This document shows positions 1 through 4,970 of a DNA stretch of 5,242 bases, one piece after another; positions within the stretch are counted from its first letter, which is position 1, and every line of letters starts with the position of its first letter. This DNA comes from an uncultured Polynucleobacter sp. (GTDB lineage Bacteria; Pseudomonadota; Gammaproteobacteria; Burkholderiales; Burkholderiaceae). The stretch lies in NCBI GenBank assembly GCA_937996825.1, contig CALKUJ010000386.1, positions 1-5,242 of the forward strand, read 5' to 3'. A program made the translations under genes and the position numbers. The notes under the pieces were generated by a model. The model was not told the DNA's origin. It saw only the letters and a list, made by a program, of their open reading frames with translations, and did not search any database.

Positions 1-479
1 TCACCTTTGGCTCGGCCATTCAGGCGGGCATCATCTTTTTGAACATCCCGTTTGCGTTGGTGGGTGGTGTGGTCGCACTCGCGATCTCGGGCGAGTATTT
101 GTCGGTGCCTGCGTCGGTGGGCTTCATCGCACTGTTGGGCATTGCGGTGCTCAATGGCGTGGTGATGGTCACGCACTTCAACGAACGCTTGCTCGACGGC
201 GAAGCGATGGATGTGGTGGTGCGCTTGGGCACTGAACGCCGTTTGCGCCCTGTGCTGATGACAGCGGTTATCACTGCGCTGGGCATGATTCCGTTGTTGT
301 TTGCGACGGGGCCTGGCTCAGAAATTCAACGCCCCTTGGCCATTGTGGTGACGGGTGGTTTGCTCAGCTCCACCTTGCTGACCTTGTTGCTGTTGCCCAA
401 ATTGTTTGAACGCTTTGGTGGGCTAGACAGCGTGCCGTGGCATGCGCTCACGCGCTTCTTGCCTTGGAGAAAATCATGA
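1..479 (+). CDS. czcA: Heavy-metal RND efflux pump (CzcA/CusA family), C-terminal end only
   Basis: Partial gene; the reading frame is open at the left edge (first whole codon at position 3), leaving 158 residues. These pumps form an inner-membrane trimer that uses the proton gradient to drive metal cations out through a periplasmic adaptor and a TolC-like channel. The fragment shows the family's signature C-terminal blocks: NIPFALVGG, a SVPASVGFIALLGIAVLNG membrane segment, the RLRPVLMTA block, the GSEIQRPLAIVVTGG block and a last hydrophobic helix ending in LLLLPKLFERFGG. About three to four final transmembrane helices are present. The proton-relay and metal-site residues of the central region lie outside the window, so the substrate (Co/Zn/Cd versus Cu/Ag) cannot be read here. 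The stop codon overlaps the start of the next gene (ATGA), indicating one operon with translational coupling. The gene order A then C differs from the textbook czcCBA order. Confidence 0.93.
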   Translation, partial: TFGSAIQAGIIFLNIPFALVGGVVALAISGEYLSVPASVGFIALLGIAVLNGVVMVTHFNERLLDGEAMDVVVRLGTERRLRPVLMTAVITALGMIPLLFATGPGSEIQRPLAIVVTGGLLSSTLLTLLLLPKLFERFGGLDSVPWHALTRFLPWRKS

Positions 480-1840
480 AACGTTTCGTGACATCTGATG
501 TCGTTGCTTTGGCTGTGGCTTGCACTTGCGCCTTGATGATGGGGGTGGCTCAGGCACAGCAGCCTGCCGTTTCAGCAACCGTTGCATCGTCTGCTGCGAC
601 GTCATCAGCTTCCGGTGCGGCCTCAGCGTCGACGGTGACATCACCTCTCTTGCCATATCTCCCCGCCGAAGCGGCGGTGAAAGACGCCTTACTCAGCAGC
701 CCTTTGATGCAAGCCGCGCGCTCTAAAAAAGAAGCAGGCACAGCACGCGCCAAAGGCATTGATTCAGGCACCGCCGAGTTCACCTTGCGCAGCACTTCGC
801 AGCGTCGTCGCGAGGTGGCCACAGGCACACAGCTGCACGAGTCGATGGTGAGCATCGAGCGCCCTGTGCGCTTTTGGGGCAAGCGCGGCATGGACGCCGA
901 CCTCGCCACGCAAACCCAAGCCTTTGCCGACATCGAATACGCCGATGCCATGCACGAAGGCGCGCGCGAGCTGATGCGTTCGTGGTTTGCTTACCTGCGT
1001 GCGTTGGCCGATCAAAAAAATGCCGTCACCACGTTTGACTTGGCGGCCAAGATGCAACGCCTCACGCACATTCAGTTCAAGCACGGTGAAATCTCGCAGC
1101 TCGATGCCGAGTTGGCCAACGCCGAGTTTGAGCGCATCACCGCCGCCCGTTCGGTGGCCGATGCGCAGTTGGCCGCCAGCGCCTCTGCGTTCACCCGCCG
1201 CTATGCAGGCTTGGTGTTGCCAGCGCACATGCCTGCTGCGTTGCGCTTTGATACTGCGCCTGGCTTGTCTGCGTTGACCGAGCCCATGTCGGTGATGCGC
1301 CAAGAGTTCTTAGACAAAAACCACGAACTCAACATGATGCGTGTGGACGCACAACGCTTGCGTCTCGCCGCAGACCGCGCCTCGCGAGACCGCTTGCCCG
1401 ACCCGACCTTGGGCGTGTTCAGTGGACGCGAGCGGGCAGGGGCCGAAACCATTTCGGGTGTAATGTTCTCTATGCCATTTCCTGGAGCATCGCGCTTTCA
1501 TCACGCAACGGCCTTGGTAGCTGATGCGCAAGCCGCCAGCGACAAAGTGCAGCTTGCTGAGCAGCAGTTGGGTGCCATGTTTGACAGCATGTGGATTCAG
1601 TTTCAACACAAACGCAAAGCTGCCGATAGCTTGAAATCCGCTGCACAACGTCAATCTTTGGCTGCAGAAAAATCTGTCAAGGCTTACACCTTGGGTGAGG
1701 GGAGTCTGTCGGACGTACTGCTGATTGCTCGAATGGCTAGTGACAACCTTAACGCTGCAGAACGCATGCAGCTTGAGGTCGTGGAGTTGTTGGCATTAAT
1801 TCGCCTAGATCTTCATCAGATTTGGGATTTTGATGAGTAA
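476..1840 (+). CDS. czcC: TolC-family outer-membrane efflux protein (CzcC-like)
   Basis: Predicted 454-residue outer-membrane channel of the metal efflux complex. The start is ATG 476: it overlaps the pump gene's stop as ATGA, has GGAGA five bases upstream (466-470), and begins a clear signal peptide (MKRF, hydrophobic core, AQA before QQ at residues 25-29). A start further upstream would bury this signal. An Ala/Ser/Thr-rich low-complexity linker follows (about 30-56). The two TolC-type internal repeats are visible: FKHGEISQLDAELANAEF near 201-218 and AYTLGEGSLSDVLLIARMA near 403-421, each a Y/F-x-x-GE helix start. A PDPTLG strand motif lies near 309-313. Length and layout match CzcC/CusC channels. 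No convincing lipobox is seen, so it is probably not a lipoprotein. Base composition falls in the last third (from about 1470). The stop overlaps the next start (ATGAGTAA). Confidence 0.9.
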   Translation: MKRFVTSDVVALAVACTCALMMGVAQAQQPAVSATVASSAATSSASGAASASTVTSPLLPYLPAEAAVKDALLSSPLMQAARSKKEAGTARAKGIDSGTAEFTLRSTSQRRREVATGTQLHESMVSIERPVRFWGKRGMDADLATQTQAFADIEYADAMHEGARELMRSWFAYLRALADQKNAVTTFDLAAKMQRLTHIQFKHGEISQLDAELANAEFERITAARSVADAQLAASASAFTRRYAGLVLPAHMPAALRFDTAPGLSALTEPMSVMRQEFLDKNHELNMMRVDAQRLRLAADRASRDRLPDPTLGVFSGRERAGAETISGVMFSMPFPGASRFHHATALVADAQAASDKVQLAEQQLGAMFDSMWIQFQHKRKAADSLKSAAQRQSLAAEKSVKAYTLGEGSLSDVLLIARMASDNLNAAERMQLEVVELLALIRLDLHQIWDFDE

Positions 1841-2054
1841 CACAATCAAAACGAATTACAAACTTACAGTCGATTCAATGAATCAATGTTCGACTTGTAT
1901 CCATTGGGTTAAGCAGCCTGAATTCATTTCTGCAACGAAAAGTAATGACGTTAAAAATTTTGAAACTGGAATCTGCGTTGGTGGAGGTTTTGATACGAAT
2001 GAGGTTAAGGCTACCGAAACATGTTCATTGTGGGAATTAAAAAATCAAACCTAA
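1833..2054 (+). CDS. Small four-cysteine protein of unknown function, coupled to the efflux channel gene
   Basis: Predicted 73-residue soluble protein; I do not recognise a named family. No signal peptide or membrane segment is seen. Four cysteines are arranged as CxxC (C19, C22), then C48 in a GICVGGG stretch and C64 in TCSLWELK, with an aromatic residue after the first pair (IHW). This C-x2-C...G-x-C...C-x2-W spacing resembles the small zinc- or Fe-S-binding knuckle proteins common in bacteria and phages; metal binding is inference. ATG 1833 is chosen because it overlaps the channel stop (ATGAGTAA), which suggests translational coupling; there is only a weak GGGA upstream. A later ATG at 1878 would keep all four cysteines but has no ribosome site. 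The gene is AT-rich compared with the pump genes (about 32% GC by hand count at 1921-1980). Its 3' end overlaps the convergent DUF4010 gene by 18 bp. Confidence 0.7.
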   Translation: MSNTIKTNYKLTVDSMNQCSTCIHWVKQPEFISATKSNDVKNFETGICVGGGFDTNEVKATETCSLWELKNQT

Positions 2055-2888
2055 CCAAGCACCAGCTGCTGTCAGTGCTAGGCCTGTAGACACTTTAAAA
2101 CCAAATTTTTTACCACCCGCTTGAAAAGCTATCAGGCATTTTGTACATGTGTTTACCGTAAAGGCAATCATGATGGGCAACAGTGCATCTTTGGGCTGCA
2201 AGCTACCTTGGTTGACGAATGCTGCTAGAGATGGGATGACAGCATGAGCATCGGCTAAGCCTGAGATGGCAGCGATCAATGGCAATGCTGAACTCCCAAA
2301 TTTTTCAAATAGCACCCCTGACATGAAAGAAATGCTAGTCACAACGAAGGTCAAGATTAGTAGACTTTTCCAATCGACTATTTCAGAATCCACAATGGGT
2401 AGCTGTTGATTTTTTTCACTATTTCTTAACTTATGAAATGCAACAAAGCTAACCAACATGATGGTCGTCATTCCTGCGACTATTGGTTTGAGACTTAGCA
2501 ATGTGAGTTGCGGGGCAAGTAGTTGGCAAAGCAAAATAATTTGCAGGAGAGTAGAAACATTAGACAAAATGGCGCCCAGAATGGATCCACTGTGTGCAGA
2601 CTCATCTTGTTGGTTAGCTACTCCCATTGAATAGATCGTGGCGGTGCTTGATGCAAATCCTCCTATCAGTCCCGTCAAAATCAAACCATACCGTTTTCCC
2701 AATAGGTAAATTGAAAATTTACCCAGCGCGGAGATTAAAAGAATTGTGACTATGAATTCAGTGATGGCATGGGGATTCAAGGCTTTATTTGGCCCCCAGT
2801 ATTCGTCTGGTAAGGTTTGCCAAGCAAGCACCGAAACAGATAGAAATACTAAGAAGTGAAATAATTTTTCACTAAAGATCTTTTGCAT
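2037..2888 (-). CDS. Stand-alone DUF4010 (MgtC-associated) membrane protein
   Basis: Predicted 283-residue inner-membrane protein with about seven to eight hydrophobic segments. It matches the DUF4010 half of MgtC/SapB-DUF4010 proteins: GLIGGFASSTATIYSMG at about 73-89, GLADAHA at 210-216, and a NTxxK motif at 246-250 followed by a glycine-rich final helix. The usual family protein is about 400 residues with an N-terminal MgtC domain of four helices. Here only the linker segment (residues 1-40, LPDEYWGPNKALNPHA) precedes DUF4010, so the MgtC domain is absent. The frame is closed by a stop three codons before ATG 2888 and no MgtC remnant is evident in the 189 bp upstream, so this looks like a native short form or an old truncation. 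The ribosome site is weak (AAGTAAAT). Function is unknown; a transport or ion-homeostasis role is only implied by MgtC kinship. Downstream of the regulator gene on the same strand. Confidence 0.82.
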   Translation of the reverse strand: MQKIFSEKLFHFLVFLSVSVLAWQTLPDEYWGPNKALNPHAITEFIVTILLISALGKFSIYLLGKRYGLILTGLIGGFASSTATIYSMGVANQQDESAHSGSILGAILSNVSTLLQIILLCQLLAPQLTLLSLKPIVAGMTTIMLVSFVAFHKLRNSEKNQQLPIVDSEIVDWKSLLILTFVVTSISFMSGVLFEKFGSSALPLIAAISGLADAHAVIPSLAAFVNQGSLQPKDALLPIMIAFTVNTCTKCLIAFQAGGKKFGFKVSTGLALTAAGAWLGLIF

Positions 2889-3077
2889 ATTTACTTACGT
2901 GATCTGTAATTTGAAGCTTGATTGTGAAGTCTAAGCTGATGCTAAAACTATCTATCGCCAGTAGACAAATCTTGGAAAATTGGAAATTTCGTCTTGTGAG
3001 TCGAACTCAATGAAATGAGCAACCTACGAAGTGAAAACCGTTGAATTATCTATGCGATTGACCGCAGAAGAGATTGA
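2889..3077. other. 189-bp intergenic region without a convincing gene
   Basis: AT-rich stretch between the Crp/Fnr regulator gene and the DUF4010 gene, both read leftward. I see no rho-independent hairpin after the regulator stop, no copy of the FNR-like dyad and no strong promoter. A possible weak minus-strand promoter is TTGTCT, 17 bases, TTAGCA (about 2971-2943). A short plus-strand open stretch at 3019-3081 ends in a protein-like string (VELSMRLTAEEID) but has no start signal; it is discussed among the rejected items. Confidence 0.5.
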
Positions 3078-3683
3078 TTAATGGGTAAGCACAAGTAAAG
3101 CTTCTTCTCGTCTGATAGTTTTGTTTTTTACCAATAGCGCTAATGTTCGATATAGAGCTTCATGCGTAACGCCAAGTTCTCCTGCTAAAGATTTCAATCC
3201 CGAAGTCACCTGGTACTGACCATTCTTGCCCTCTGTGTCAATGAGGTGAAGAACACGGTCTTTCAATGATTTCATGCTCAAACGTTCGCAGTGAAGGCGT
3301 AGGCGCTTCACCTCGCTGTTGAGCATATTGATCCACCGTATTGCAAAGTCTGGATCCCGATCAAGAACCCCCGCTAATTCTTTTGCGGGTACTTTGATCA
3401 CAGTCGTATCTGTAATTGCTAGTGCATCACAGTGGTATTTGGGCACCTTAAGACTTGCCTCGCTAACAAAACCAAGCCGAGTTCTCTGAAGTACTACTGG
3501 CTCACCCTGAAGTCCTGTTCGCTCTAGCGTTACTTCACCACTGACCACGAAGAACATCCAATGAGGACGTTCACCGGTGAGAAATAGCCTTTGGTGTTTT
3601 TTGTAATAGGCGCCTTCGCAAAGTGGGTGCATTTGCTCTGGGAGAAGCGCAGTTAACGACGGCGGTAGAAGAATGCTTTTCAT
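3078..3683 (-). CDS. Crp/Fnr-family transcriptional regulator
   Basis: Predicted 201-residue cytoplasmic DNA-binding regulator. Domains in order: a cyclic-nucleotide-binding-like beta-barrel (about 15-105, with RLFLTGERPHWMFFVVSGEV and the cassette GFVSEASL at 71-78), a long dimerisation helix (about 110-137), and a C-terminal winged helix (about 160-195, SLAGELGVTHEALYRTLALL). The recognition helix holds E175, Y178 and R179; Glu and Arg occupy the positions that read TGA in FNR, while Tyr replaces the usual Ser. The cassette lacks the Arg-Ser/Thr pair that binds cAMP in CRP, and there is no N-terminal FNR cysteine cluster. Three cysteines stand next to or near histidines (HPLC22, YHC85, LHC132), which could suit metal or redox sensing (inference). 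ATG 3683 is chosen because residue 1 gives the normal family N-terminus; the frame stays open upstream but runs antisense through the Met-rich gene. No Shine-Dalgarno precedes the start. Confidence 0.88.
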   Translation of the reverse strand: MKSILLPPSLTALLPEQMHPLCEGAYYKKHQRLFLTGERPHWMFFVVSGEVTLERTGLQGEPVVLQRTRLGFVSEASLKVPKYHCDALAITDTTVIKVPAKELAGVLDRDPDFAIRWINMLNSEVKRLRLHCERLSMKSLKDRVLHLIDTEGKNGQYQVTSGLKSLAGELGVTHEALYRTLALLVKNKTIRREEALLVLTH

Positions 3684-3698
3684 ATGATCAAAATCATA
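3683..3698. promoter_or_regulatory. FNR-like operator, perfect 16-bp dyad TATGAT-N4-ATCATA
   Basis: The sequence TATGATCAAAATCATA has perfectly complementary six-base arms around a CAAA spacer. It contains TGAT-N4-ATCA, the core of FNR/Anr boxes (consensus TTGAT-N4-ATCAA), with A instead of T at the outer position of each half site. It lies between the Crp/Fnr regulator gene and the divergent Met-rich gene, the normal place for a regulator's own operator. Its left end includes the first base of the regulator's start codon. Binding by the neighbouring regulator is inference, supported by Glu and Arg in its recognition helix. Confidence 0.72.
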
Positions 3699-3721
3699 CG
3701 CGCATTGGTGAGGCTGCTCAA
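3693..3721 (-). promoter_or_regulatory. Predicted sigma-70 promoter of the Crp/Fnr gene, nearly leaderless
   Basis: Read on the minus strand: TTGAGC (3721-3716), a 17-base spacer, then TATGAT (3698-3693). The -10 matches five of six consensus bases and is itself the right arm of the FNR-like dyad. Transcription would begin near 3686-3685, two or three bases before the regulator's ATG at 3683, so the mRNA would be practically leaderless. That agrees with the missing Shine-Dalgarno. Protein bound at the dyad would block this promoter, implying autorepression (inference). Confidence 0.5.
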
Positions 3722-3732
3722 CAATTCGATTA
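3720..3732 (+). promoter_or_regulatory. Predicted activator-dependent promoter (-10 and start) of the Met-rich gene
   Basis: A hexamer AACAAT at 3720-3725 matches TATAAT at four of six positions. A start at A3732 would put the dyad centre (3690.5) at -41.5, the spacing of class II FNR/CRP-activated promoters, with 22 bases between the 14-bp core of the box and the hexamer as in that class. No good -35 hexamer is present, as expected for an activator-dependent promoter. This is a geometric prediction. Confidence 0.4.
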
Positions 3733-3755
3733 ACTAATAAGGAGGTCTCGTAAAA

Positions 3756-3785
3756 GTGGATCGAGTGGTTGTCGTAACTAATTGA
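3756..3785 (+). CDS. Possible 9-residue leader peptide ahead of the Met-rich gene
   Basis: A perfect Shine-Dalgarno (AAGGAGGT, 3739-3746) stands nine bases before GTG 3756, which opens a nine-codon frame (fM-D-R-V-V-V-V-T-N) ending in TGA 3783-3785. The next base begins ATG 3786, in the same frame, so the leader abuts a possible start of the Met-rich gene. It may couple or gate translation of that gene. The spacing is a little long and the start is GTG, so the strong Shine-Dalgarno may be fortuitous; translation is not proven. Confidence 0.3.
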   Translation: MDRVVVVTN

Positions 3786-3803
3786 ATGAACAAGGAATTG
3801 AAA

Positions 3804-4169
3804 ATGAAAACCGTAAAAAAAATTGCGATAGGTCTTGCTACCGTTTTGGGTCTTAGCTTGGCAGTTGGAGCTGTTTACGCTCAACAAGGTCCTTTTGGTA
3901 ACGGTATGGGGCAGGGAATGATGCGCGGGGGAATGATGCATGGACAAATGTCTGGACAAAATTCCGACATGAAAGTCATGCGAGAGCTGATGACTCCAGC
4001 CGAGAGACTTGCCATGATGGACAAAATGATCGACGCTAAAACGCCAGAAGAGCGACAAGCCGTCATGACAGCAAACCATTCTGAAATGCAAAAGCGAGCC
4101 AAGGATAAAGGCATTACTTTGCCAGCAGGACACGGACCGCACATGATGTGGGGCAAAAACTGCGGATAA
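3804..4169 (+). CDS. Met/His-rich small exported protein, probable periplasmic metal-binding (Spy/CpxP-like style)
   Basis: Predicted 121-residue preprotein. ATG 3804 is preferred because AAGGA (3792-3796) sits seven bases upstream and a standard signal peptide follows at once (MKTVKK, hydrophobic core, AVYA before QQ at 23-28). ATG 3786 would add six residues in the same frame. The mature part (about 95 residues) has 16 methionines, first in a Gly/Met/His-rich stretch (NGMGQGMMRGGMMHGQM, 33-49), then in a helical part with two TPxER motifs 16 residues apart (64-68 and 80-84), recalling the paired LTxxQ motifs of Spy/CpxP. The tail has HGPHMMW and a single Cys120. Met/His clusters are typical of periplasmic Cu(I)/Ag(I) binding; chaperone or metal-buffer function is inference. 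It is divergent from the Crp/Fnr gene, probably controlled through the shared dyad, and is followed by a strong terminator. Confidence 0.82.
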   Translation: MKTVKKIAIGLATVLGLSLAVGAVYAQQGPFGNGMGQGMMRGGMMHGQMSGQNSDMKVMRELMTPAERLAMMDKMIDAKTPEERQAVMTANHSEMQKRAKDKGITLPAGHGPHMMWGKNCG

Positions 4170-4182
4170 CTTATCCGTATCC

Positions 4183-4212
4183 GTAAAACCACCTGTGGGT
4201 GGTTTTACTTTT
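4183..4212 (+). terminator. Rho-independent terminator after the Met-rich gene
   Basis: A perfect 11-bp stem (GTAAAACCACC, 4183-4193, with GGTGGTTTTAC, 4198-4208) closes a TGTG loop and is followed by TTTT. It works only in the plus direction, since no T run follows on the other strand. It lies 13 bases after the Met-rich stop and 17 bases before the chaperone gene's start, so it would act between two genes read the same way. Confidence 0.85.
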
Positions 4213-4229
4213 CAATAAAGGGAGCTTTT

Positions 4230-4511
4230 ATGTCAGTGAATCAAATTCAAGTACATGTTGAAAACATCAAGTGCGGTGGCTGTGAGAAGTCCATCATCAA
4301 AGGGCTGAACTCAATCGAAGGCGTGTCCAACATCGTTATTGACCGTGATCAGCAGTTAATCAGTGTTTCAGCGGATACGTCATTACGAGAAGCGCTGGTA
4401 TCCAAGCTCAAGTCAATGGGCTATCCCGAGCATGGCAGCGTTAGTGGGCTAGATGCTGGACTGGCAAATGCCAAGTCTTTCGTGAGTTGTGCGATTGGTC
4501 GCGTTTCCTGA
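4230..4511 (+). CDS. Heavy-metal-associated (HMA) domain protein, Atx1/CopZ-like metal chaperone
   Basis: Predicted 93-residue cytoplasmic protein. One ferredoxin-like HMA domain (about 4-66) carries the metal-binding CxxC (C15-G-G-C18) in IKCGGCEKSI, followed by the usual helix, a VSNIVID strand and the GY loop (G64-Y65) typical of bacterial copper chaperones. Such proteins bind Cu(I) or related ions through the two cysteines and pass them to P-type ATPases or regulators; the metal here is not provable. Compared with the usual 65-70 residues, it has a tail of about 25 residues ending in KSFVSCAIGRVS with a third cysteine (C87). The start ATG 4230 has AAGGGAG at 4218-4224. Only 17 bases separate it from the preceding terminator, too few for an own promoter downstream of the hairpin, so expression probably depends on read-through or on a promoter inside the upstream gene. 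Convergent with the DUF3147 gene. Confidence 0.9.
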   Translation: MSVNQIQVHVENIKCGGCEKSIIKGLNSIEGVSNIVIDRDQQLISVSADTSLREALVSKLKSMGYPEHGSVSGLDAGLANAKSFVSCAIGRVS

Positions 4512-4549
4512 ACAAGATCTTCTGTTTTAAACCTGGTTTGAACACTGGG

Positions 4550-4900
4550 TCATAACAATTCGATCCCCATCGGTTTGACAGCTACGCTTAATAAGAAAAA
4601 GCAAGCAATCGTCAAGACGACGCTGAGTCCCATGGAAGTCCAAAATCCAAACCGCGCTAAAAGAAATGGGAACACTACAAACATTGGCAGGGTTGGAATG
4701 ACATACCAAAAGGTGAACGAAGCTTGATCCGCGATCGCTGCTTCGGGGGCTTGTTCGATGTACATCCAAACCATAGAGAGAAGTGTGATCAAAGGCAGTG
4801 CGGCCATCAAGCCACCCAGCTTTCCACTGCGTTTTGCTACTTCAGAGATCACAACAACGACGCCTGCTGATATCAGGTACTTGGTGATTAGCCACTGCAT
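4550..4900 (-). CDS. DUF3147-family small membrane protein
   Basis: Predicted 116-residue inner-membrane protein with four hydrophobic helices (about 4-22, 28-47, 62-82, 87-106). It matches the DUF3147 pattern: KYLISAGVVVVISEVAKRS, then LGGLMAALPLITLLSMVWMYIE, then IPTLPMFVVFPFLLARFGFW. The family's length is about 110-120 residues, so this one is complete; its function is unknown. ATG 4900 has AAGAGG six to eleven bases upstream on the minus strand. The start lies 20 bases after a strong minus-strand terminator, so it is likely to be transcribed by read-through from the right-hand gene or from a promoter I cannot identify. Its end faces the chaperone gene with a 38-bp gap that shows no clear terminator. 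A role in metal handling is only suggested by the neighbours. Confidence 0.83.
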   Translation of the reverse strand: MQWLITKYLISAGVVVVISEVAKRSGKLGGLMAALPLITLLSMVWMYIEQAPEAAIADQASFTFWYVIPTLPMFVVFPFLLARFGFWTSMGLSVVLTIACFFLLSVAVKPMGIELL

Positions 4901-4920
4901 ATAAGCCTCTTGCGAATTGA

Positions 4921-4952
4921 TAAAAAAGAGCTCACTGGGGGTAGTGAGCTCT
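4921..4952 (-). terminator. Rho-independent terminator after the right-edge membrane protein gene
   Basis: On the minus strand a perfect 10-bp stem (AGAGCTCACT, 4952-4943, paired with AGTGAGCTCT, 4936-4927) closes an ACCCCC loop and runs into six T (4926-4921 read in reverse). It lies 18 bases after the right-edge gene's stop and 20 bases before the DUF3147 start codon. No T run follows on the plus strand. Confidence 0.85.
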
Positions 4953-4970
4953 AACCTGAAACTTAACCCT

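Noticed and set aside
550..1654. Several antisense and alternate-frame open frames within the channel gene
   Set aside because: High-GC coding sequence readily yields shadow frames; none shows a domain, signal or ribosome site, and the channel frame is clearly genuine.
3019..3081. Plus-strand open stretch ending in VELSMRLTAEEID, resembling the end of a small DNA-binding protein
   Set aside because: Only about 20 codons, with no ATG or ribosome site in frame, and overlapping the regulator's stop; at best a relic, not supportable as a gene.
3078..3683. Calling the regulator FNR or CRP itself
   Set aside because: No N-terminal cysteine cluster for an iron-sulfur centre and no cAMP-binding Arg-Ser/Thr pair, so only family-level naming is justified.
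3684..4142. Long upstream extension of the Crp/Fnr reading frame on the minus strand
   Set aside because: It runs antisense through the well-supported Met-rich gene, reads as His/Ser-rich low-quality protein, and the family N-terminus starts at ATG 3683.
4163..4177. Palindrome CGGATAA-C-TTATCCG over the stop of the Met-rich gene
   Set aside because: A one-base centre cannot form a normal hairpin, no second copy is seen nearby, and the adjacent 11-bp hairpin explains termination.
3881..4192. 103-codon minus-strand frame opposite the Met-rich gene
   Set aside because: It is the antisense shadow of the Met-rich gene and starts inside the terminator hairpin.
4529..4539. Small inverted repeat AAACC-T-GGTTT between the convergent chaperone and DUF3147 genes
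   Set aside because: Five-base arms with a one-base loop and no following T run; not a convincing terminator or operator.
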